From NCBI RefSeq assembly GCF_006438915.1, contig NZ_RCZE01000010.1, forward strand, positions 225,360-289,359: DNA of 64,000 nt, in the 5' to 3' direction. Within the stretch, counting starts at the first letter, position 1. Each line of letters begins with the position of its first letter. Positions 48,068-58,836 of the stretch are shown in pieces. This stretch comes from Pseudomonas arsenicoxydans. GTDB taxonomy: Bacteria; Pseudomonadota; Gammaproteobacteria; Pseudomonadales; Pseudomonadaceae. The notes beneath the pieces were generated by a model. The model was given only the letters and a program-made list of their open reading frames with translations. It did not search any database and was not told the origin of the DNA. Both the position numbers and the translations under genes were made by a program.

Positions 48068-48790
48068 ATGCTGACCCTTCGCAAAGCTTCTGATCGCGGC
48101 GCGGCCAATCACGGTTGGTTGAAGTCGTTCCATACCTTTTCCTTCGCCAACTATCGCAACCCGAAAGAACAGGGTTTCTCCGACCTGTTGGTGATCAACG
48201 ATGACCGCGTGGCGGCCGGTAAAGGCTTTGGCCAACACCCTCACCGCGACATGGAGATTTTCTCCTACGTGCTCGAAGGCGCGCTGGAACACAAGGACAC
48301 GCTGGGCACCGGTTCGGTGATCCGGCCGGGTGACGTGCAGTTGATGAGCGCCGGCAGTGGCGTGGCCCACAGCGAGTACAACCACTCGGCGACACGGCCC
48401 GTGCACTTCTTGCAAATCTGGATCGTGCCGGAAGTCAGCGGCGCCAAACCGCGTTATCAGCAAGAGCACTTCAGCACGCAGAAAAAACGCGGGCGTCTGC
48501 AACTGATCATCTCCCCCGACGGCGACAAGGGTTCGCTGAAGGTGCGTCAGGATGCACGGGTGTACGCCGCGCTGATCGACGGCAAGGAAAGCGCTGCGCT
48601 GGAACTGGCGGCGAATCGTTATGCCTACGTGCACGTGGCCCGGGGCAGCGTTGAACTCAACGGCGTGCAGTTGCAGGAAGGTGATGGCGTGCGGGTTCGT
48701 GATGAACAGGTGCTGACGTTGAGCAATGGTGTGGATGCCGAAGTGCTGGTGTTCGACCTGCGCCCGCAAGAGCTGCCTGAAATGCCGTAA
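48068..48790 (+). CDS. Pirin-family bicupin (YhhW-like)
   Basis: A 240-residue protein of the pirin family. The metal-binding H-P-H-R-D-M-E-I-F-S-Y-V-L-E-G (residues about 58-72) and the downstream H-S-E-Y-N-H (near 101) carry the expected His/Glu ligands. Such proteins include quercetinase-like dioxygenases and redox sensors. The N-terminal R-x-A-x-D-R-G-x-A-N-H-G-W-L-K-S-x-H-T-F-S-F-A-N-Y is diagnostic. An AGGAG ribosome-binding site precedes it. Confidence 0.95.
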   Translation: MLTLRKASDRGAANHGWLKSFHTFSFANYRNPKEQGFSDLLVINDDRVAAGKGFGQHPHRDMEIFSYVLEGALEHKDTLGTGSVIRPGDVQLMSAGSGVAHSEYNHSATRPVHFLQIWIVPEVSGAKPRYQQEHFSTQKKRGRLQLIISPDGDKGSLKVRQDARVYAALIDGKESAALELAANRYAYVHVARGSVELNGVQLQEGDGVRVRDEQVLTLSNGVDAEVLVFDLRPQELPEMP

Positions 48791-48797
48791 GGCCAAG

Positions 48798-48968
48798 AAA
48801 TCGCAGCCTCGTTTCACTCGTCAGCTCCCACAGGATTAGGCTTATACCTGTGGGACCTGCCTGAAAGGCCCCATGATCGAAATATCGCAGCCTTGATTTG
48901 CTCATCAGCGCCCACAGGTCTGGCTTATACCTGTGGGAGCTGACGAGTGAAGCGAGGCTGCGATTTTT
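48798..48968. repeat. Triple repeat with long inverted arms
   Basis: AAATCGCAGCCTCG-TTTCACTCGTC-AGCTCCCACAG at 48798-48833 is matched in inverted orientation at 48931-48968 with one or two differences over 36 bases. A diverged direct copy is at 48881-48917. The transcript could fold into one large hairpin, which could serve as a terminator between the convergent pirin and LysR genes. Confidence 0.85.
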
Positions 48969-48974
48969 TAAGCT

Positions 48975-49850
48975 TCACTCGCCCGTCCCTGAAAACACCG
49001 CGACAATTTCTTCAATCACCGCCCGCACCCGCGCGGTGTGCCGCAAGTCGGCGTGGGTCACCAGCCAGACGTCATACGGCAGCGGTCGTGTGCGCTCCGG
49101 CCACAGTCTGACCAGCCCGTCCCTCTCCCCCATGTACACCGGAATTTCCCCCAGCCCGATACCCGCCGCAATGGATCGACGCACCAGCAGGCTGGAGCTC
49201 AGGCTCGACACGATCCGCCCGCGATTCAACGGCTCCGACACCAGCGTCATGTCCTTCTGGCTTTGCAGATACGGCTGATACACCACCAGATCATGCCCTT
49301 CAAATGCCGAACCCGGCGCCGGCACCCCGTTGGCGTCTACGTACGCCTGGGACGCAAAAAGACCCACCGGCCAGCGAGCGATTCGGCGCGCGATCAGGTC
49401 CGGATTATCCGGCCGGGTATTGCGCACGGCGATGTCGGCTTCGCGTTTGGCCAGACTGAGAATCTGTGTCGAAGCGTCCAGTTGCACGCGCACGTCGGGG
49501 TGCTGCTGATGAAGGCGCGCAATGGCCGGGATCAGGAAATCGATGGCCATGGAATCCGTGGTGCTAACCCGAACGAGGCCGGTCAATCGGTCATCCAGCC
49601 CCTGGATCTGCCGCTCCAGCTCCAGTGCCGAACGCTCCATTTTTTCCACCGCCGCCAGTGCCGCCTCACCGACGGCGGTCAGTGCGTAGCCTTCCGAGGT
49701 GCGCAGGAACAACGTGGCACTCAAGGACTTTTCCAGCGCCGTTATCCGCCGGCCGACCGTGGCCTGATCGACCCCCAGCACCCTCGCGGCGCCGCGCAGT
49801 GTCGACTCTCGGCACACCGCGAGGAATACCCGTGCGTCATCCCAATTCAT
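48975..49850 (-). CDS. LysR-family transcriptional regulator
   Basis: A 291-residue regulator with the N-terminal helix-turn-helix M-N-W-D-D-A-R-V-F-L-A-V-C-R-E-S-T-L-R-G-A-A and D-Q-A-T-V-G-R-R-I-T-A-L-E-K. The ligand domain (about 90-285) includes G-L-V-R-V-S-T-T-D and R-R-S-I-A-A-G-I-G-L-G-E-I-P. It is divergent from the MFS carrier gene at 49964 with a strong inverted repeat between, so it probably represses or activates that carrier and itself. Confidence 0.93.
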   Translation of the reverse strand: MNWDDARVFLAVCRESTLRGAARVLGVDQATVGRRITALEKSLSATLFLRTSEGYALTAVGEAALAAVEKMERSALELERQIQGLDDRLTGLVRVSTTDSMAIDFLIPAIARLHQQHPDVRVQLDASTQILSLAKREADIAVRNTRPDNPDLIARRIARWPVGLFASQAYVDANGVPAPGSAFEGHDLVVYQPYLQSQKDMTLVSEPLNRGRIVSSLSSSLLVRRSIAAGIGLGEIPVYMGERDGLVRLWPERTRPLPYDVWLVTHADLRHTARVRAVIEEIVAVFSGTGE

Positions 49851-49863
49851 TCGGCTTTCCTAC

Positions 49864-49913
49864 TGATGCAGTTACGCATCACCTTAGCGCAAAATAGCTG
49901 CGTTATTGCATCA
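49864..49913. promoter_or_regulatory. Inverted-repeat operator between LysR and MFS genes
   Basis: TGATGCAGTTACGCA (49864-49878) and TGCGTTATTGCATCA (49899-49913) are inverted copies with two mismatches, and each is itself a short palindrome (ATGC/GCAT). This is the usual look of paired LysR boxes. It covers the region just upstream of the LysR start. Confidence 0.65.
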
Positions 49914-49963
49914 GATAATCGCGGTAGCCTGTAGGCCAGCAAACACCTCCCAGGATCCTGCTC

Positions 49964-51175
49964 ATGCACAGCTCACCGCCCCCCTCGCGCAGCGCCCTCT
50001 GGCTGCCGATCTTCGCCGGCCTCAGCGCCAGCCTGGTCAGTATTGGCCTGGCGCGATTTGCGTACACGCCGTTGATTCCCTCGTTGATCCAGGCGCACTG
50101 GTTTTCCGCCAGCGACGTGGTTTACCTCGGTGCCGCCAACCTCGTCGGTTACTTGATTGGCGCCCTGATCGGCCGCCCCGTCGCGCAACGCACCTCCAAC
50201 AAAACCGCGCTGCGGCTGATGATGTTTGCGGTGACGTTGTCGTTCTTCGCCTGTGGCTTTCCCTTGTCGGTGAGTTGGTTCTTCGGTTGGCGCCTGCTGT
50301 CGGGTGTTGCCGGGGGCGCGATCATGGTGCTGGTGGCCGCAACCGTGCTGCCACACGTACCGGCATCTCGCCGAGGGTTGGCCAGCGGTGCGATTTTTCT
50401 CGGCATTGGCCTGGGCATTGCCGGTTCGGGGACGATTGTTCCGCCGTTGCTGAGCCTTGGCTTGCAGCAGACCTGGTTCGGCCTTGGCCTGTTGTCCCTG
50501 GTGCTCACCGCTGCCAGTTGGTTCGGCTGGCCGTCGGAGGTACATCACACAGGCGTCACACCATCAATCGACGAGCCCAAGACTGCCACTGATCCACGGG
50601 TTTACCTGCTGTTTGCTCAATACGCGTTCATGGCCGCCGGGCTGGTGCCCGCGATGGTGTTCCTGGTGGATTACGTCGCCCGTGGTCTCGGCGCAGGGCC
50701 GCATGTCGGCGCGCTGATTTGGGTGATGTATGGCCTTGGCGCGATTATCGGGCCCGTGAGTTACGGCTTTCTGGCGGATCAGTTCGGCGCGAAAGTCAGT
50801 ATTCGCCTGGTGCTGGTGGTGCAGGCGATTGCCGTTGGCCTGCTGGCGATATCGAGTTCTTTTGCGGCGCTGGCCTTACTGGCGGTGATTCTCGGCTCGT
50901 TCCCGCCGGGCATCGTCCCGTTGGCGCTGGCACGGGTTCACGAACTGATCCCGCAGCATCACCAGCAGCAAGTGGCCTGGAGCCGCGCGACGGTTTCGTT
51001 CGCGACGTTTCAAGCCATCGCCGGGTTTGCCTATTCGGCGCTGTTCAATGCCAGCGGCGGTCATCACGCCCTGTTGTTTGTCATCGCGGCCGGTGCGATT
51101 GTGGTTGCACTGCTGCTGGAACAGGGCATGCGTTTGCTCAACCGTCGTGATGATTTATTGCCTGCCTTGGACTGA
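49964..51175 (+). CDS. MFS carrier of the YbfB/YjiJ type
   Basis: A 403-residue protein with twelve predicted membrane segments. The opening A-L-W-L-P-I-F-A-G-L-S-A-S-L-V-S-I-G-L-A-R-F-A-Y-T-P-L-I-P is typical of the YbfB/YjiJ group of major facilitator proteins. The cytoplasmic loop after segment 6 contains several Pro/Asp residues. Substrates of this group are unknown; many lie next to a LysR gene as here. The quinone oxidoreductase gene follows 58 bases downstream and may be co-transcribed. Confidence 0.9.
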   Translation: MHSSPPPSRSALWLPIFAGLSASLVSIGLARFAYTPLIPSLIQAHWFSASDVVYLGAANLVGYLIGALIGRPVAQRTSNKTALRLMMFAVTLSFFACGFPLSVSWFFGWRLLSGVAGGAIMVLVAATVLPHVPASRRGLASGAIFLGIGLGIAGSGTIVPPLLSLGLQQTWFGLGLLSLVLTAASWFGWPSEVHHTGVTPSIDEPKTATDPRVYLLFAQYAFMAAGLVPAMVFLVDYVARGLGAGPHVGALIWVMYGLGAIIGPVSYGFLADQFGAKVSIRLVLVVQAIAVGLLAISSSFAALALLAVILGSFPPGIVPLALARVHELIPQHHQQQVAWSRATVSFATFQAIAGFAYSALFNASGGHHALLFVIAAGAIVVALLLEQGMRLLNRRDDLLPALD

Positions 51176-51233
51176 ATCACCGCTCTCTTAATGCGGTCCC
51201 ACTGTTATGACTTCTCTATCCCAGGACTTCGAC

Positions 51234-52232
51234 ATGACCTTGCCTCAAACCATGACCCTGATTGAAATCACCGAGCCCGGCGGCCCAGAGGTTTTAAAAC
51301 CGCGCCAGGAGCCGGTGCCCACCCCGGCGGAGGGTGAAGTGCTGATTCGCGTACACGCGGCCGGGATCAACCGCCCCGATGCGCTTCAACGGGCCGGCAA
51401 GTACCCGCTGAAACCCGGCATGAGCCCGTTTCCGGGGCTGGAAGTGGCTGGGGAAGTGGTGGCCATCGGCACCGGCGTCACCGAATTTATCGTGGGCGAC
51501 AAGGTCTGCGCGCTGACCAACGGCGGCGGCTACGCGCAGTATTGCGTGGCACCGGCCGGCCAGACACTGCCGATCCCTGAGGGGATGGATTGGGTACATG
51601 CAGCGGCAGTCCCGGAAACCTTCTTCACGGTGTGGGCCAACCTGTTCGAGATGGGCGGCGCCAGCAAAGGACAGCGCGCATTGATTCACGGCGGTACCAG
51701 TGGCATCGGCACCACCGCGCTGATGTTGTGCCGCGAATTCGGGGTCAAGGCATTTGCCACGGCGGGCAGTGAGGACAAGTGTGCGGTGATCCGCCAGTTG
51801 GGGGCCGAGCCGATTAACTACCGCGACCAGGATTTCGCCGAGGTCATCGCGCAAAAAACCGGCGGCAAAGGCGTGAACGTGATCCTCGACATCATGGGCG
51901 GTTCGTACCTGAATCCGAACATCGCGGCACTGGGCATGGAAGGCCGATTGGTCATGCTGGGCTTTCTCGGCGGTGCTCACGCCAAGGATGTCGACCTGCT
52001 GGCGATCATGGCCAAGCGCGCAATCATCACCGGTTCCCTGTTGCGCTCACGCACCCGCGAAGAAAAGGCCTCGATTGCCGAGCAACTGCGTGAATATGTC
52101 TGGCCCGTGCTCGCCGCCGGGCGCTGTTTGCCGATGATTGACAAGGTGTATGCGCTCAACGACGCGTCACAGGCCCATGCGCGGATGGAGGCTGGGGATC
52201 ATGTTGGGAAGATTGTGTTGAAGGTGGATTGA
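51234..52232 (+). CDS. NAD(P)H:quinone oxidoreductase, zeta-crystallin type
   Basis: A 332-residue MDR-superfamily enzyme without zinc ligands. The N-terminal GroES-like domain has A-A-G-I-N-R-P-D-A-L-Q-R-A-G-K-Y and P-G-L-E-V-A-G-E-V-V-A-I-G. The nucleotide-binding domain has L-I-H-G-G-T-S-G-I-G-T-T-A near residue 151. It resembles PIG3/Qor enzymes that reduce quinones with NADPH. I prefer the ATG at 51234 (AGGA at seven bases) to the in-frame ATG at 51207, which lacks a ribosome-binding site. Confidence 0.92.
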   Translation: MTLPQTMTLIEITEPGGPEVLKPRQEPVPTPAEGEVLIRVHAAGINRPDALQRAGKYPLKPGMSPFPGLEVAGEVVAIGTGVTEFIVGDKVCALTNGGGYAQYCVAPAGQTLPIPEGMDWVHAAAVPETFFTVWANLFEMGGASKGQRALIHGGTSGIGTTALMLCREFGVKAFATAGSEDKCAVIRQLGAEPINYRDQDFAEVIAQKTGGKGVNVILDIMGGSYLNPNIAALGMEGRLVMLGFLGGAHAKDVDLLAIMAKRAIITGSLLRSRTREEKASIAEQLREYVWPVLAAGRCLPMIDKVYALNDASQAHARMEAGDHVGKIVLKVD

Positions 52233-52255
52233 TCGGGATTTTGCGTTGGCAGGAA

Positions 52256-52326
52256 TGGCCCCATCGCGGGCAAGCCCGGCTCCTACAGATCCCTTGTGGG
52301 AGCCGGGCTTGCCCGCGATGGGGCCA
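52256..52326. repeat. REP pair, close spacing
   Basis: GGCCCCATCGCGGGCAAGCC and its reverse complement GGCTTGCCCGCGATGGGGCC with a short spacer, giving an almost perfect large hairpin after the oxidoreductase gene. Confidence 0.9.
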
Positions 52327-52428
52327 GAAAACTCACCACAAAATTTCATACGGCTGTCGAAATTGTTCCCACCCCAGCCACGCATCTGCTAAAAACCGTC
52401 CTTTCCCGCTGATCTCCCGGACCATCGC

Positions 52429-53335
52429 ATGTTGTCGAATTTGTTGAGCCGCTTGAGCCGTCGCTGGCTACCGCTGCTGTGCATGGCCACATTGATCGTA
52501 GGCCTGCCGGTCAGTTGTGGCGTGCTCAAGTACAAAGAACGCGAGCTGCTGTTTCGCATCGAGCCGGGCACGGCCGGCTGGTATCGCGGCTTGCCGAGCG
52601 ATGTGCAGGAATTCGACATCAAACCCGCCAGTTTCAAGGCCGGGCAAAATCTGCATGCCTGGTGGTGGCCGGCGGCGCGTCGGGATGCGCCGTCGATCCT
52701 CTACCTCCACGGCGTGCGCTGGAATCTGACGGGACAGGCATTTCGCATCGAGCAATTGCGCGCGATGGGCTACTCGGTGCTGGCCATCGACTACCGTGGC
52801 TTCGGCCAAAGCAAAGGGGATCTGCCTTCGGAAGCCAGTGTTTACGAAGACGCCCGGGCCGCCTGGGAGCGCTTCACCCAGATACAACCGGACGCCAACA
52901 AGCGTCTGATCTACGGCCATTCCCTGGGCGGCGCAGTGGCCATCGACCTCGCGGCAGACCTGGCCGCACAGGCGAAAAAGCACCATGACCCCGTGCCGGT
53001 GCGCGGCCTGGTGATCGAGTCCACGTTCACCTCGCTGGGCGATGCCGTGGCGCAAGTGGCCGACAGCAACCTGCCGGTGAATTGGCTGCCGGTGCGTTGG
53101 CTGCTGTCGCAGAAGTTTGATTCCATCGACAAGATCGTCGACATCGACATGCCGCTGCTGGTGGTCCACGGCCTGGCCGACCCGTTCATGCCTTCACGCT
53201 TCAGCGAGCAATTGTTCAATGCCGCCAATGAACCCAAGCGCCTGCTGCTGGTACCCGGTGGGACGCACAACAACAGCATGAGTCTGGGTGGCAGTCAGTA
53301 TCGCCAGGCAATTGATGGTTTGATGAAAGCCAAAC

Positions 53336-53364
<29 letters not shown>
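52429..53364 (+). CDS. Membrane-anchored alpha/beta hydrolase
   Basis: A 311-residue protein with an N-terminal membrane segment or signal (about 12-30). The hydrolase core shows L-Y-L-H-G-V-R-W (oxyanion), I-D-Y-R-G-F-G-Q-S-K-G, the nucleophile elbow G-H-S-L-G-G (Ser near 165), Asp in V-V-H-G-L-A-D and a late His in G-G-T-H-N. It resembles the YfhR/Bem46 class of periplasm-facing esterases. Its end overlaps the convergent ABC exporter gene by 29 bases. Confidence 0.88.
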
Positions 53365-55150
<1,786 letters not shown>

Positions 55151-55305
55151 GGGGGCAAGCTCGCAGAGGACAAACAAGGTGACAGGGTACTTCAGCCGGG
55201 CAATGGGCGTGATGCGAATCAACTGTAACGTTTGTTCGCTTGACGCGAGAGGACGTCAGGATGAGGATCGACCGACTTTCAGATCACTGAGCAAGGAAGC
55301 CGGGA

Positions 55306-55884
55306 TTGATACCTGAATGGAACCCGGAGGGACTTCTCCCTCCCATCAATGAACAAAACCCTGCCGGGATGGACCGATCTCCCTATGAGGTTGATCTCTT
55401 GGCCTTCATAGAACGCTTCGCGATCAGTCTGGATCGATGTCAAATTCTGGATGGCTATCTCTCGCATCGCTCTGAGTTACACAGGATGGGCATGGCTGAA
55501 GGATTCCAATGGCTGAACGGTAGTTTTGCAGAGAACATTGAGCTGATTGATCAGCGCGCTCCCGGAGATATCGATGTCGTTACCTTCACTTTTGCAGGTG
55601 ATGAGTTCTATGACGCTTTGCAACCCGGGCAACTAAAATTGTTAGGCGCAACACGGGAGGCTCAGACCTTCTTGAAACATCAGTACAAAGTTGATTTTTA
55701 TATTCAGTCACTCCGTGATGCCCCTGAACGCTTGGTAGAAATGACCTCGTACTGGTACAGCATGTGGGCCCATCGCAGATCAAAACAATGGAAAGGATTT
55801 CTACGGGTTGACCTTGATCCTCGCGAGGATCGAGCGGCACTGGCCATGCTGACAGCTCGTAAACTGGAGCTAGCGCATGAATAG
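55306..55884 (+). CDS. Nucleotidyltransferase-fold protein, DUF6932-like (TTG start)
   Basis: A 192-residue cytoplasmic protein. F-Q-W-L-N-G-S-F (Gly72, Ser73), then D-I-D-V-V (Asp88, Asp90), then K-V-D-F-Y (Asp130) is the G-S ... D-x-D ... D pattern of the Pol-beta/minimal nucleotidyltransferase fold. The opening I-P-E-W-N-P-E-G-L-L-P-P matches DUF6932 by recollection. The start is TTG at 55306 after AAGGA. It overlaps the next gene by eight bases. Base composition is lower in GC than neighbours, a sign of transfer. Some members of this fold are toxins or defence effectors; its role here is not known. Confidence 0.75.
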   Translation: MIPEWNPEGLLPPINEQNPAGMDRSPYEVDLLAFIERFAISLDRCQILDGYLSHRSELHRMGMAEGFQWLNGSFAENIELIDQRAPGDIDVVTFTFAGDEFYDALQPGQLKLLGATREAQTFLKHQYKVDFYIQSLRDAPERLVEMTSYWYSMWAHRRSKQWKGFLRVDLDPREDRAALAMLTARKLELAHE

Positions 55885-56782
55885 AAACGAATACCTGCAC
55901 ACGTCGGCAGAGCTCCTCTTTCTGGAGAAGCAGCTAGCCAAACCTGGGCTCAGCAAGCTATCTGCAATGTCCATTCGCTCCCGCATTGCGCAAGCAAAAT
56001 CTGCGCTTGAAGCGAATAGTCAGAACATGTACCAACCTGCGAAAGTCGTCATTACCTATCGTGGTGCCCCCGTTTTAGGGACTCAGGGAATATTGGCCGA
56101 ATTTGGTATTGCAGCAACGCAAGCGTTCAGCGAAGCTATTGCCACCATTGCTGCGTCAATCTCGGGAACTCTTGCCGATAAAGGCCCTATTCCAAATCGG
56201 TCAAACAATCAATTACTCATAACGGGAACGGCCCTAGGCTCCTTTGGCTTCGAACTGGAGGAAGTCCCTTCTGCGGCGCAATCGGAAATGGAAGGGATCT
56301 CTTTGGTTTCACAAGCCATCGACCTTATGACCGAGTTGCTCGAAGCAACGACGAAGAGTGATGAAGAGCTCTCCGAACCGGTGTCGAGACTGGCCGATAG
56401 AGCCCTGTCGAGCGTCGCAGACTTCCTGGGAAAGCTGTCCAGCTACGACGCATCTTGTTCACTCACCACTCGCAACGGTCAATTTCAGTTCGCAGACAGT
56501 GAACAGGTTCGCAGAAGCAAAGCTCGGCTAAGCCTGGATAACATCCAGGAAACGACAGAGACGTTTACAGGTGAGTTTATTGGAGCGCTCCCGGATAAGC
56601 GGGCATTCGAATTTCGGACCATCGACGGTCTGGTTATTTACGGAGGTATCCCGAGAGCGATCCCCAATCCGAATGAGGTGAACGCGAATCTCTATAAAAC
56701 CTTCGACATAACATTAAGCGCCAAGCGAATCGGCTCCAGCAAACCTCGCTATATTCTTCAGCGCTTTCCTTGGAATAACTGA
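55877..56782 (+). CDS. Unknown partner of the nucleotidyltransferase-fold protein
   Basis: A 301-residue protein I do not recognise. It has a helical N-terminus (about 1-45), a middle part with small-residue-rich helical stretches (A-T-Q-A-F-S-E-A-I-A-T-I-A-A-S-I), an acidic segment near 150-185 and a beta-rich C-terminus with a T-I-D-G-L-V-I-Y-G-G-I segment. No signal peptide or clear membrane segment. The eight-base overlap with the upstream nucleotidyltransferase-like gene and shared low GC indicate that the two work together, for instance as enzyme and partner or toxin and antidote. Confidence 0.6.
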   Translation: MNRNEYLHTSAELLFLEKQLAKPGLSKLSAMSIRSRIAQAKSALEANSQNMYQPAKVVITYRGAPVLGTQGILAEFGIAATQAFSEAIATIAASISGTLADKGPIPNRSNNQLLITGTALGSFGFELEEVPSAAQSEMEGISLVSQAIDLMTELLEATTKSDEELSEPVSRLADRALSSVADFLGKLSSYDASCSLTTRNGQFQFADSEQVRRSKARLSLDNIQETTETFTGEFIGALPDKRAFEFRTIDGLVIYGGIPRAIPNPNEVNANLYKTFDITLSAKRIGSSKPRYILQRFPWNN

Positions 56783-56801
56783 TACGACGGTACAGTCGAC
56801 T

Positions 56802-57818
56802 TCACTCCCCCCCCACCTGAAACCGCGCCCGATACCGCCCCGGGCTCTCCCCTGTCCATTTCTTGAACGCCCGATGGAACGCACTCGGCTCCTGAAAGCC
56901 CAGCCGTTCAGCGATGTCGCTGATGCTCGCCTTGCTCTGGCGCAATTGTTCAAACGCCACGCCGCGCCGTACTTCGTCCTTGATCTCCTGATACGAGCAG
57001 CCTTCACGCTCGAGTTTGCGGCGGAAGGTGCTGGGGCTCAGGTGTTGTTCCAGGGCGAAATCCTGCAAGGTCGGCCATTCGCTGTAGTCGCTGTTGCGCA
57101 GGCGCTGGTGGACTTGCGAGGCCAGGCCGTGCTGGTTGCGAAAGCGGATCACCAGCCATTGCGGGGCCGTGCGCAGGAATACTTTGAGTGAGGCCAGGTC
57201 TTGCACCACCGGCAGGCGCAGGTAGTGGCTGGCAAATTCTATTTCGGTGCGTTCGGCGCCGAAGGTCAGGTTGGGGCCCCACAGCAGGCGGTCGTCGCTG
57301 AGGGACACGCGTTCATGACGGAAGTCTGCACGGTCGATGGGAATGCGACGCCCGCCCAGCCAGCACATCAGGCTGATCATCAGCACCAGGAACGTCTCTT
57401 CGCCAAAACGGCTGACGTCGTCGTTTTGCGCGTGGGTGTCGAGGCTGATGATTGCGCGCTTGCCGCGCACGGTCAGGGTGCCGCGAAAGTCGCGCAGGAA
57501 CAGGCCGAAATTGGCCAGGCACTGACGCATGGCTTTGTGCAGGTCGGACTCTTGAATCAACGCTCGGCAGATCAGGGCGAAGCTGCCCGGCGGCATGCCG
57601 TGGGAGTCGAGCCGGAAAAACTCGTCGTTCAACTCGCGGATCTGAATCAGCCACAGTTCGGCAAATGCACTGGCCGGCACCCGCGCCGTGGGCTCAGCCA
57701 TCAACGCCGGGTCGATACCGGCCTGTTCCAGCACAGCCGTCAGGCGCTGCGAATCTCCTCCCAGGGCGTGGATCATGGCTTGCACGAAATAAACGGCAAC
57801 CGAGTCGTTTTCCCGCAT
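56802..57818 (-). CDS. AraC-family regulator with Arabinose_bd-like N-terminal domain (OruR/ArgR-like)
   Basis: A 338-residue protein. The N-terminal part (about 20-200) is the long ligand domain found in OruR/VirS-type regulators (F-V-Q-A-M-I-H-A-L-G, F-F-R-L-D-S-H-G-M-P-P-G-S-F). The C-terminal AraC helix-turn-helix (about 245-335) contains S-P-S-T-F-R-R-K-L and I-A-E-R-L-G-F-Q-E-P-S-A-F-H-R-A-F-K-K-W-T-G. It is divergent from the 3-hydroxyacyl-CoA dehydrogenase gene, 166 bases away, and likely controls it. Confidence 0.92.
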   Translation of the reverse strand: MRENDSVAVYFVQAMIHALGGDSQRLTAVLEQAGIDPALMAEPTARVPASAFAELWLIQIRELNDEFFRLDSHGMPPGSFALICRALIQESDLHKAMRQCLANFGLFLRDFRGTLTVRGKRAIISLDTHAQNDDVSRFGEETFLVLMISLMCWLGGRRIPIDRADFRHERVSLSDDRLLWGPNLTFGAERTEIEFASHYLRLPVVQDLASLKVFLRTAPQWLVIRFRNQHGLASQVHQRLRNSDYSEWPTLQDFALEQHLSPSTFRRKLEREGCSYQEIKDEVRRGVAFEQLRQSKASISDIAERLGFQEPSAFHRAFKKWTGESPGRYRARFQVGGE

Positions 57819-57984
57819 GTGAACGTTTCGCTCCCTGACACTTGAATGGCAAAAAACACCAGCACCGTTGAACAGTTGCGGCATAGGACAACTGACCGGC
57901 CGGTTCTAGACTCGCGGCCAATAGTACGCCTTCGACCGTTACGACGGCCAAGGTATCGCAAGGTATGAGTGGAAGGACGGCAAC

Positions 57985-58836
57985 ATGAATCTGCAAAACA
58001 TCGGCGTGATCGGCGCGGGCACCATGGGCAACGGGATTGCCCAGGTCTGTGCGCTGGCCGGCTTCACCGTGACCCTGATCGACATCTCCGAGAGTGCCCT
58101 GCAAAAGGCTCTGGCCACCGTGAGCAAAAACCTTGATCGCCAGGTCGCCAAGGAAACGCTGACCGAGGAACAGAAGCACGTCGCCCTCGACAGGATTCGC
58201 ACCAGCACCCAGTACGACAGCCTGAAGAACGCGCAACTGGTGATCGAAGCGGCCACCGAAAACCTCGACCTGAAACTGCGCGTGCTGCAACAGATTGCCG
58301 CGCAGGTCAGCACCGAGTGCGTGATTGCCTCCAACACCTCGTCGCTGTCGATTACCCAACTCGCCGCCAGCGTCAGCCAGCCTGAGCGTTTCATCGGCCT
58401 GCATTTCTTCAACCCGGTGCCGGTGATGGGTCTGATTGAGGTGATTCGCGGCCTGCAAACCAGCGACGCCACGCACGCCATCGCCCTGGACATGGCAGCC
58501 ACCCTGGGCAAAACCGCGATCACCGCCGGCAACCGCCCAGGCTTCGTGGTCAACCGGATTCTGGTGCCGATGATCAACGAAGCCATTCTGGTGCTCCAGG
58601 AAGGCCTGGCCAGTGCCGAAGACATTGACGCCGGCATGCGCCTGGGCTGCAACCAGCCGATCGGCCCGCTCGCCCTGGCCGACCTGATCGGTCTGGATAC
58701 CTTGCTGGCTATCATGGAAGCCTTCTACGACGGCTTTAACGACAGCAAATACCGCCCGGCTCCGCTGCTCAAGGAGATGGTCGCCGCCGGTTATCTGGGC
58801 CGTAAAACAGGACGTGGCTTCCATGCCTATGCCTGA
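57985..58836 (+). CDS. hbd: 3-hydroxybutyryl-CoA/3-hydroxyacyl-CoA dehydrogenase
   Basis: A 283-residue NAD-dependent dehydrogenase. The Rossmann motif G-V-I-G-A-G-T-M-G-N-G-I-A is at residues 7-19; the catalytic His-Glu pair appears in L-H-F-F-N-P-V-P and I-E-V-I-R-G, and the C-terminal helical domain has R-P-G-F-V-V-N-R-I. The size fits Hbd/PaaH. It converts 3-hydroxyacyl-CoA and 3-ketoacyl-CoA in fatty-acid or butyrate-type metabolism. A divergent AraC regulator and an overlapping downstream TetR regulator suggest tight control. Confidence 0.95.
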   Translation: MNLQNIGVIGAGTMGNGIAQVCALAGFTVTLIDISESALQKALATVSKNLDRQVAKETLTEEQKHVALDRIRTSTQYDSLKNAQLVIEAATENLDLKLRVLQQIAAQVSTECVIASNTSSLSITQLAASVSQPERFIGLHFFNPVPVMGLIEVIRGLQTSDATHAIALDMAATLGKTAITAGNRPGFVVNRILVPMINEAILVLQEGLASAEDIDAGMRLGCNQPIGPLALADLIGLDTLLAIMEAFYDGFNDSKYRPAPLLKEMVAAGYLGRKTGRGFHAYA

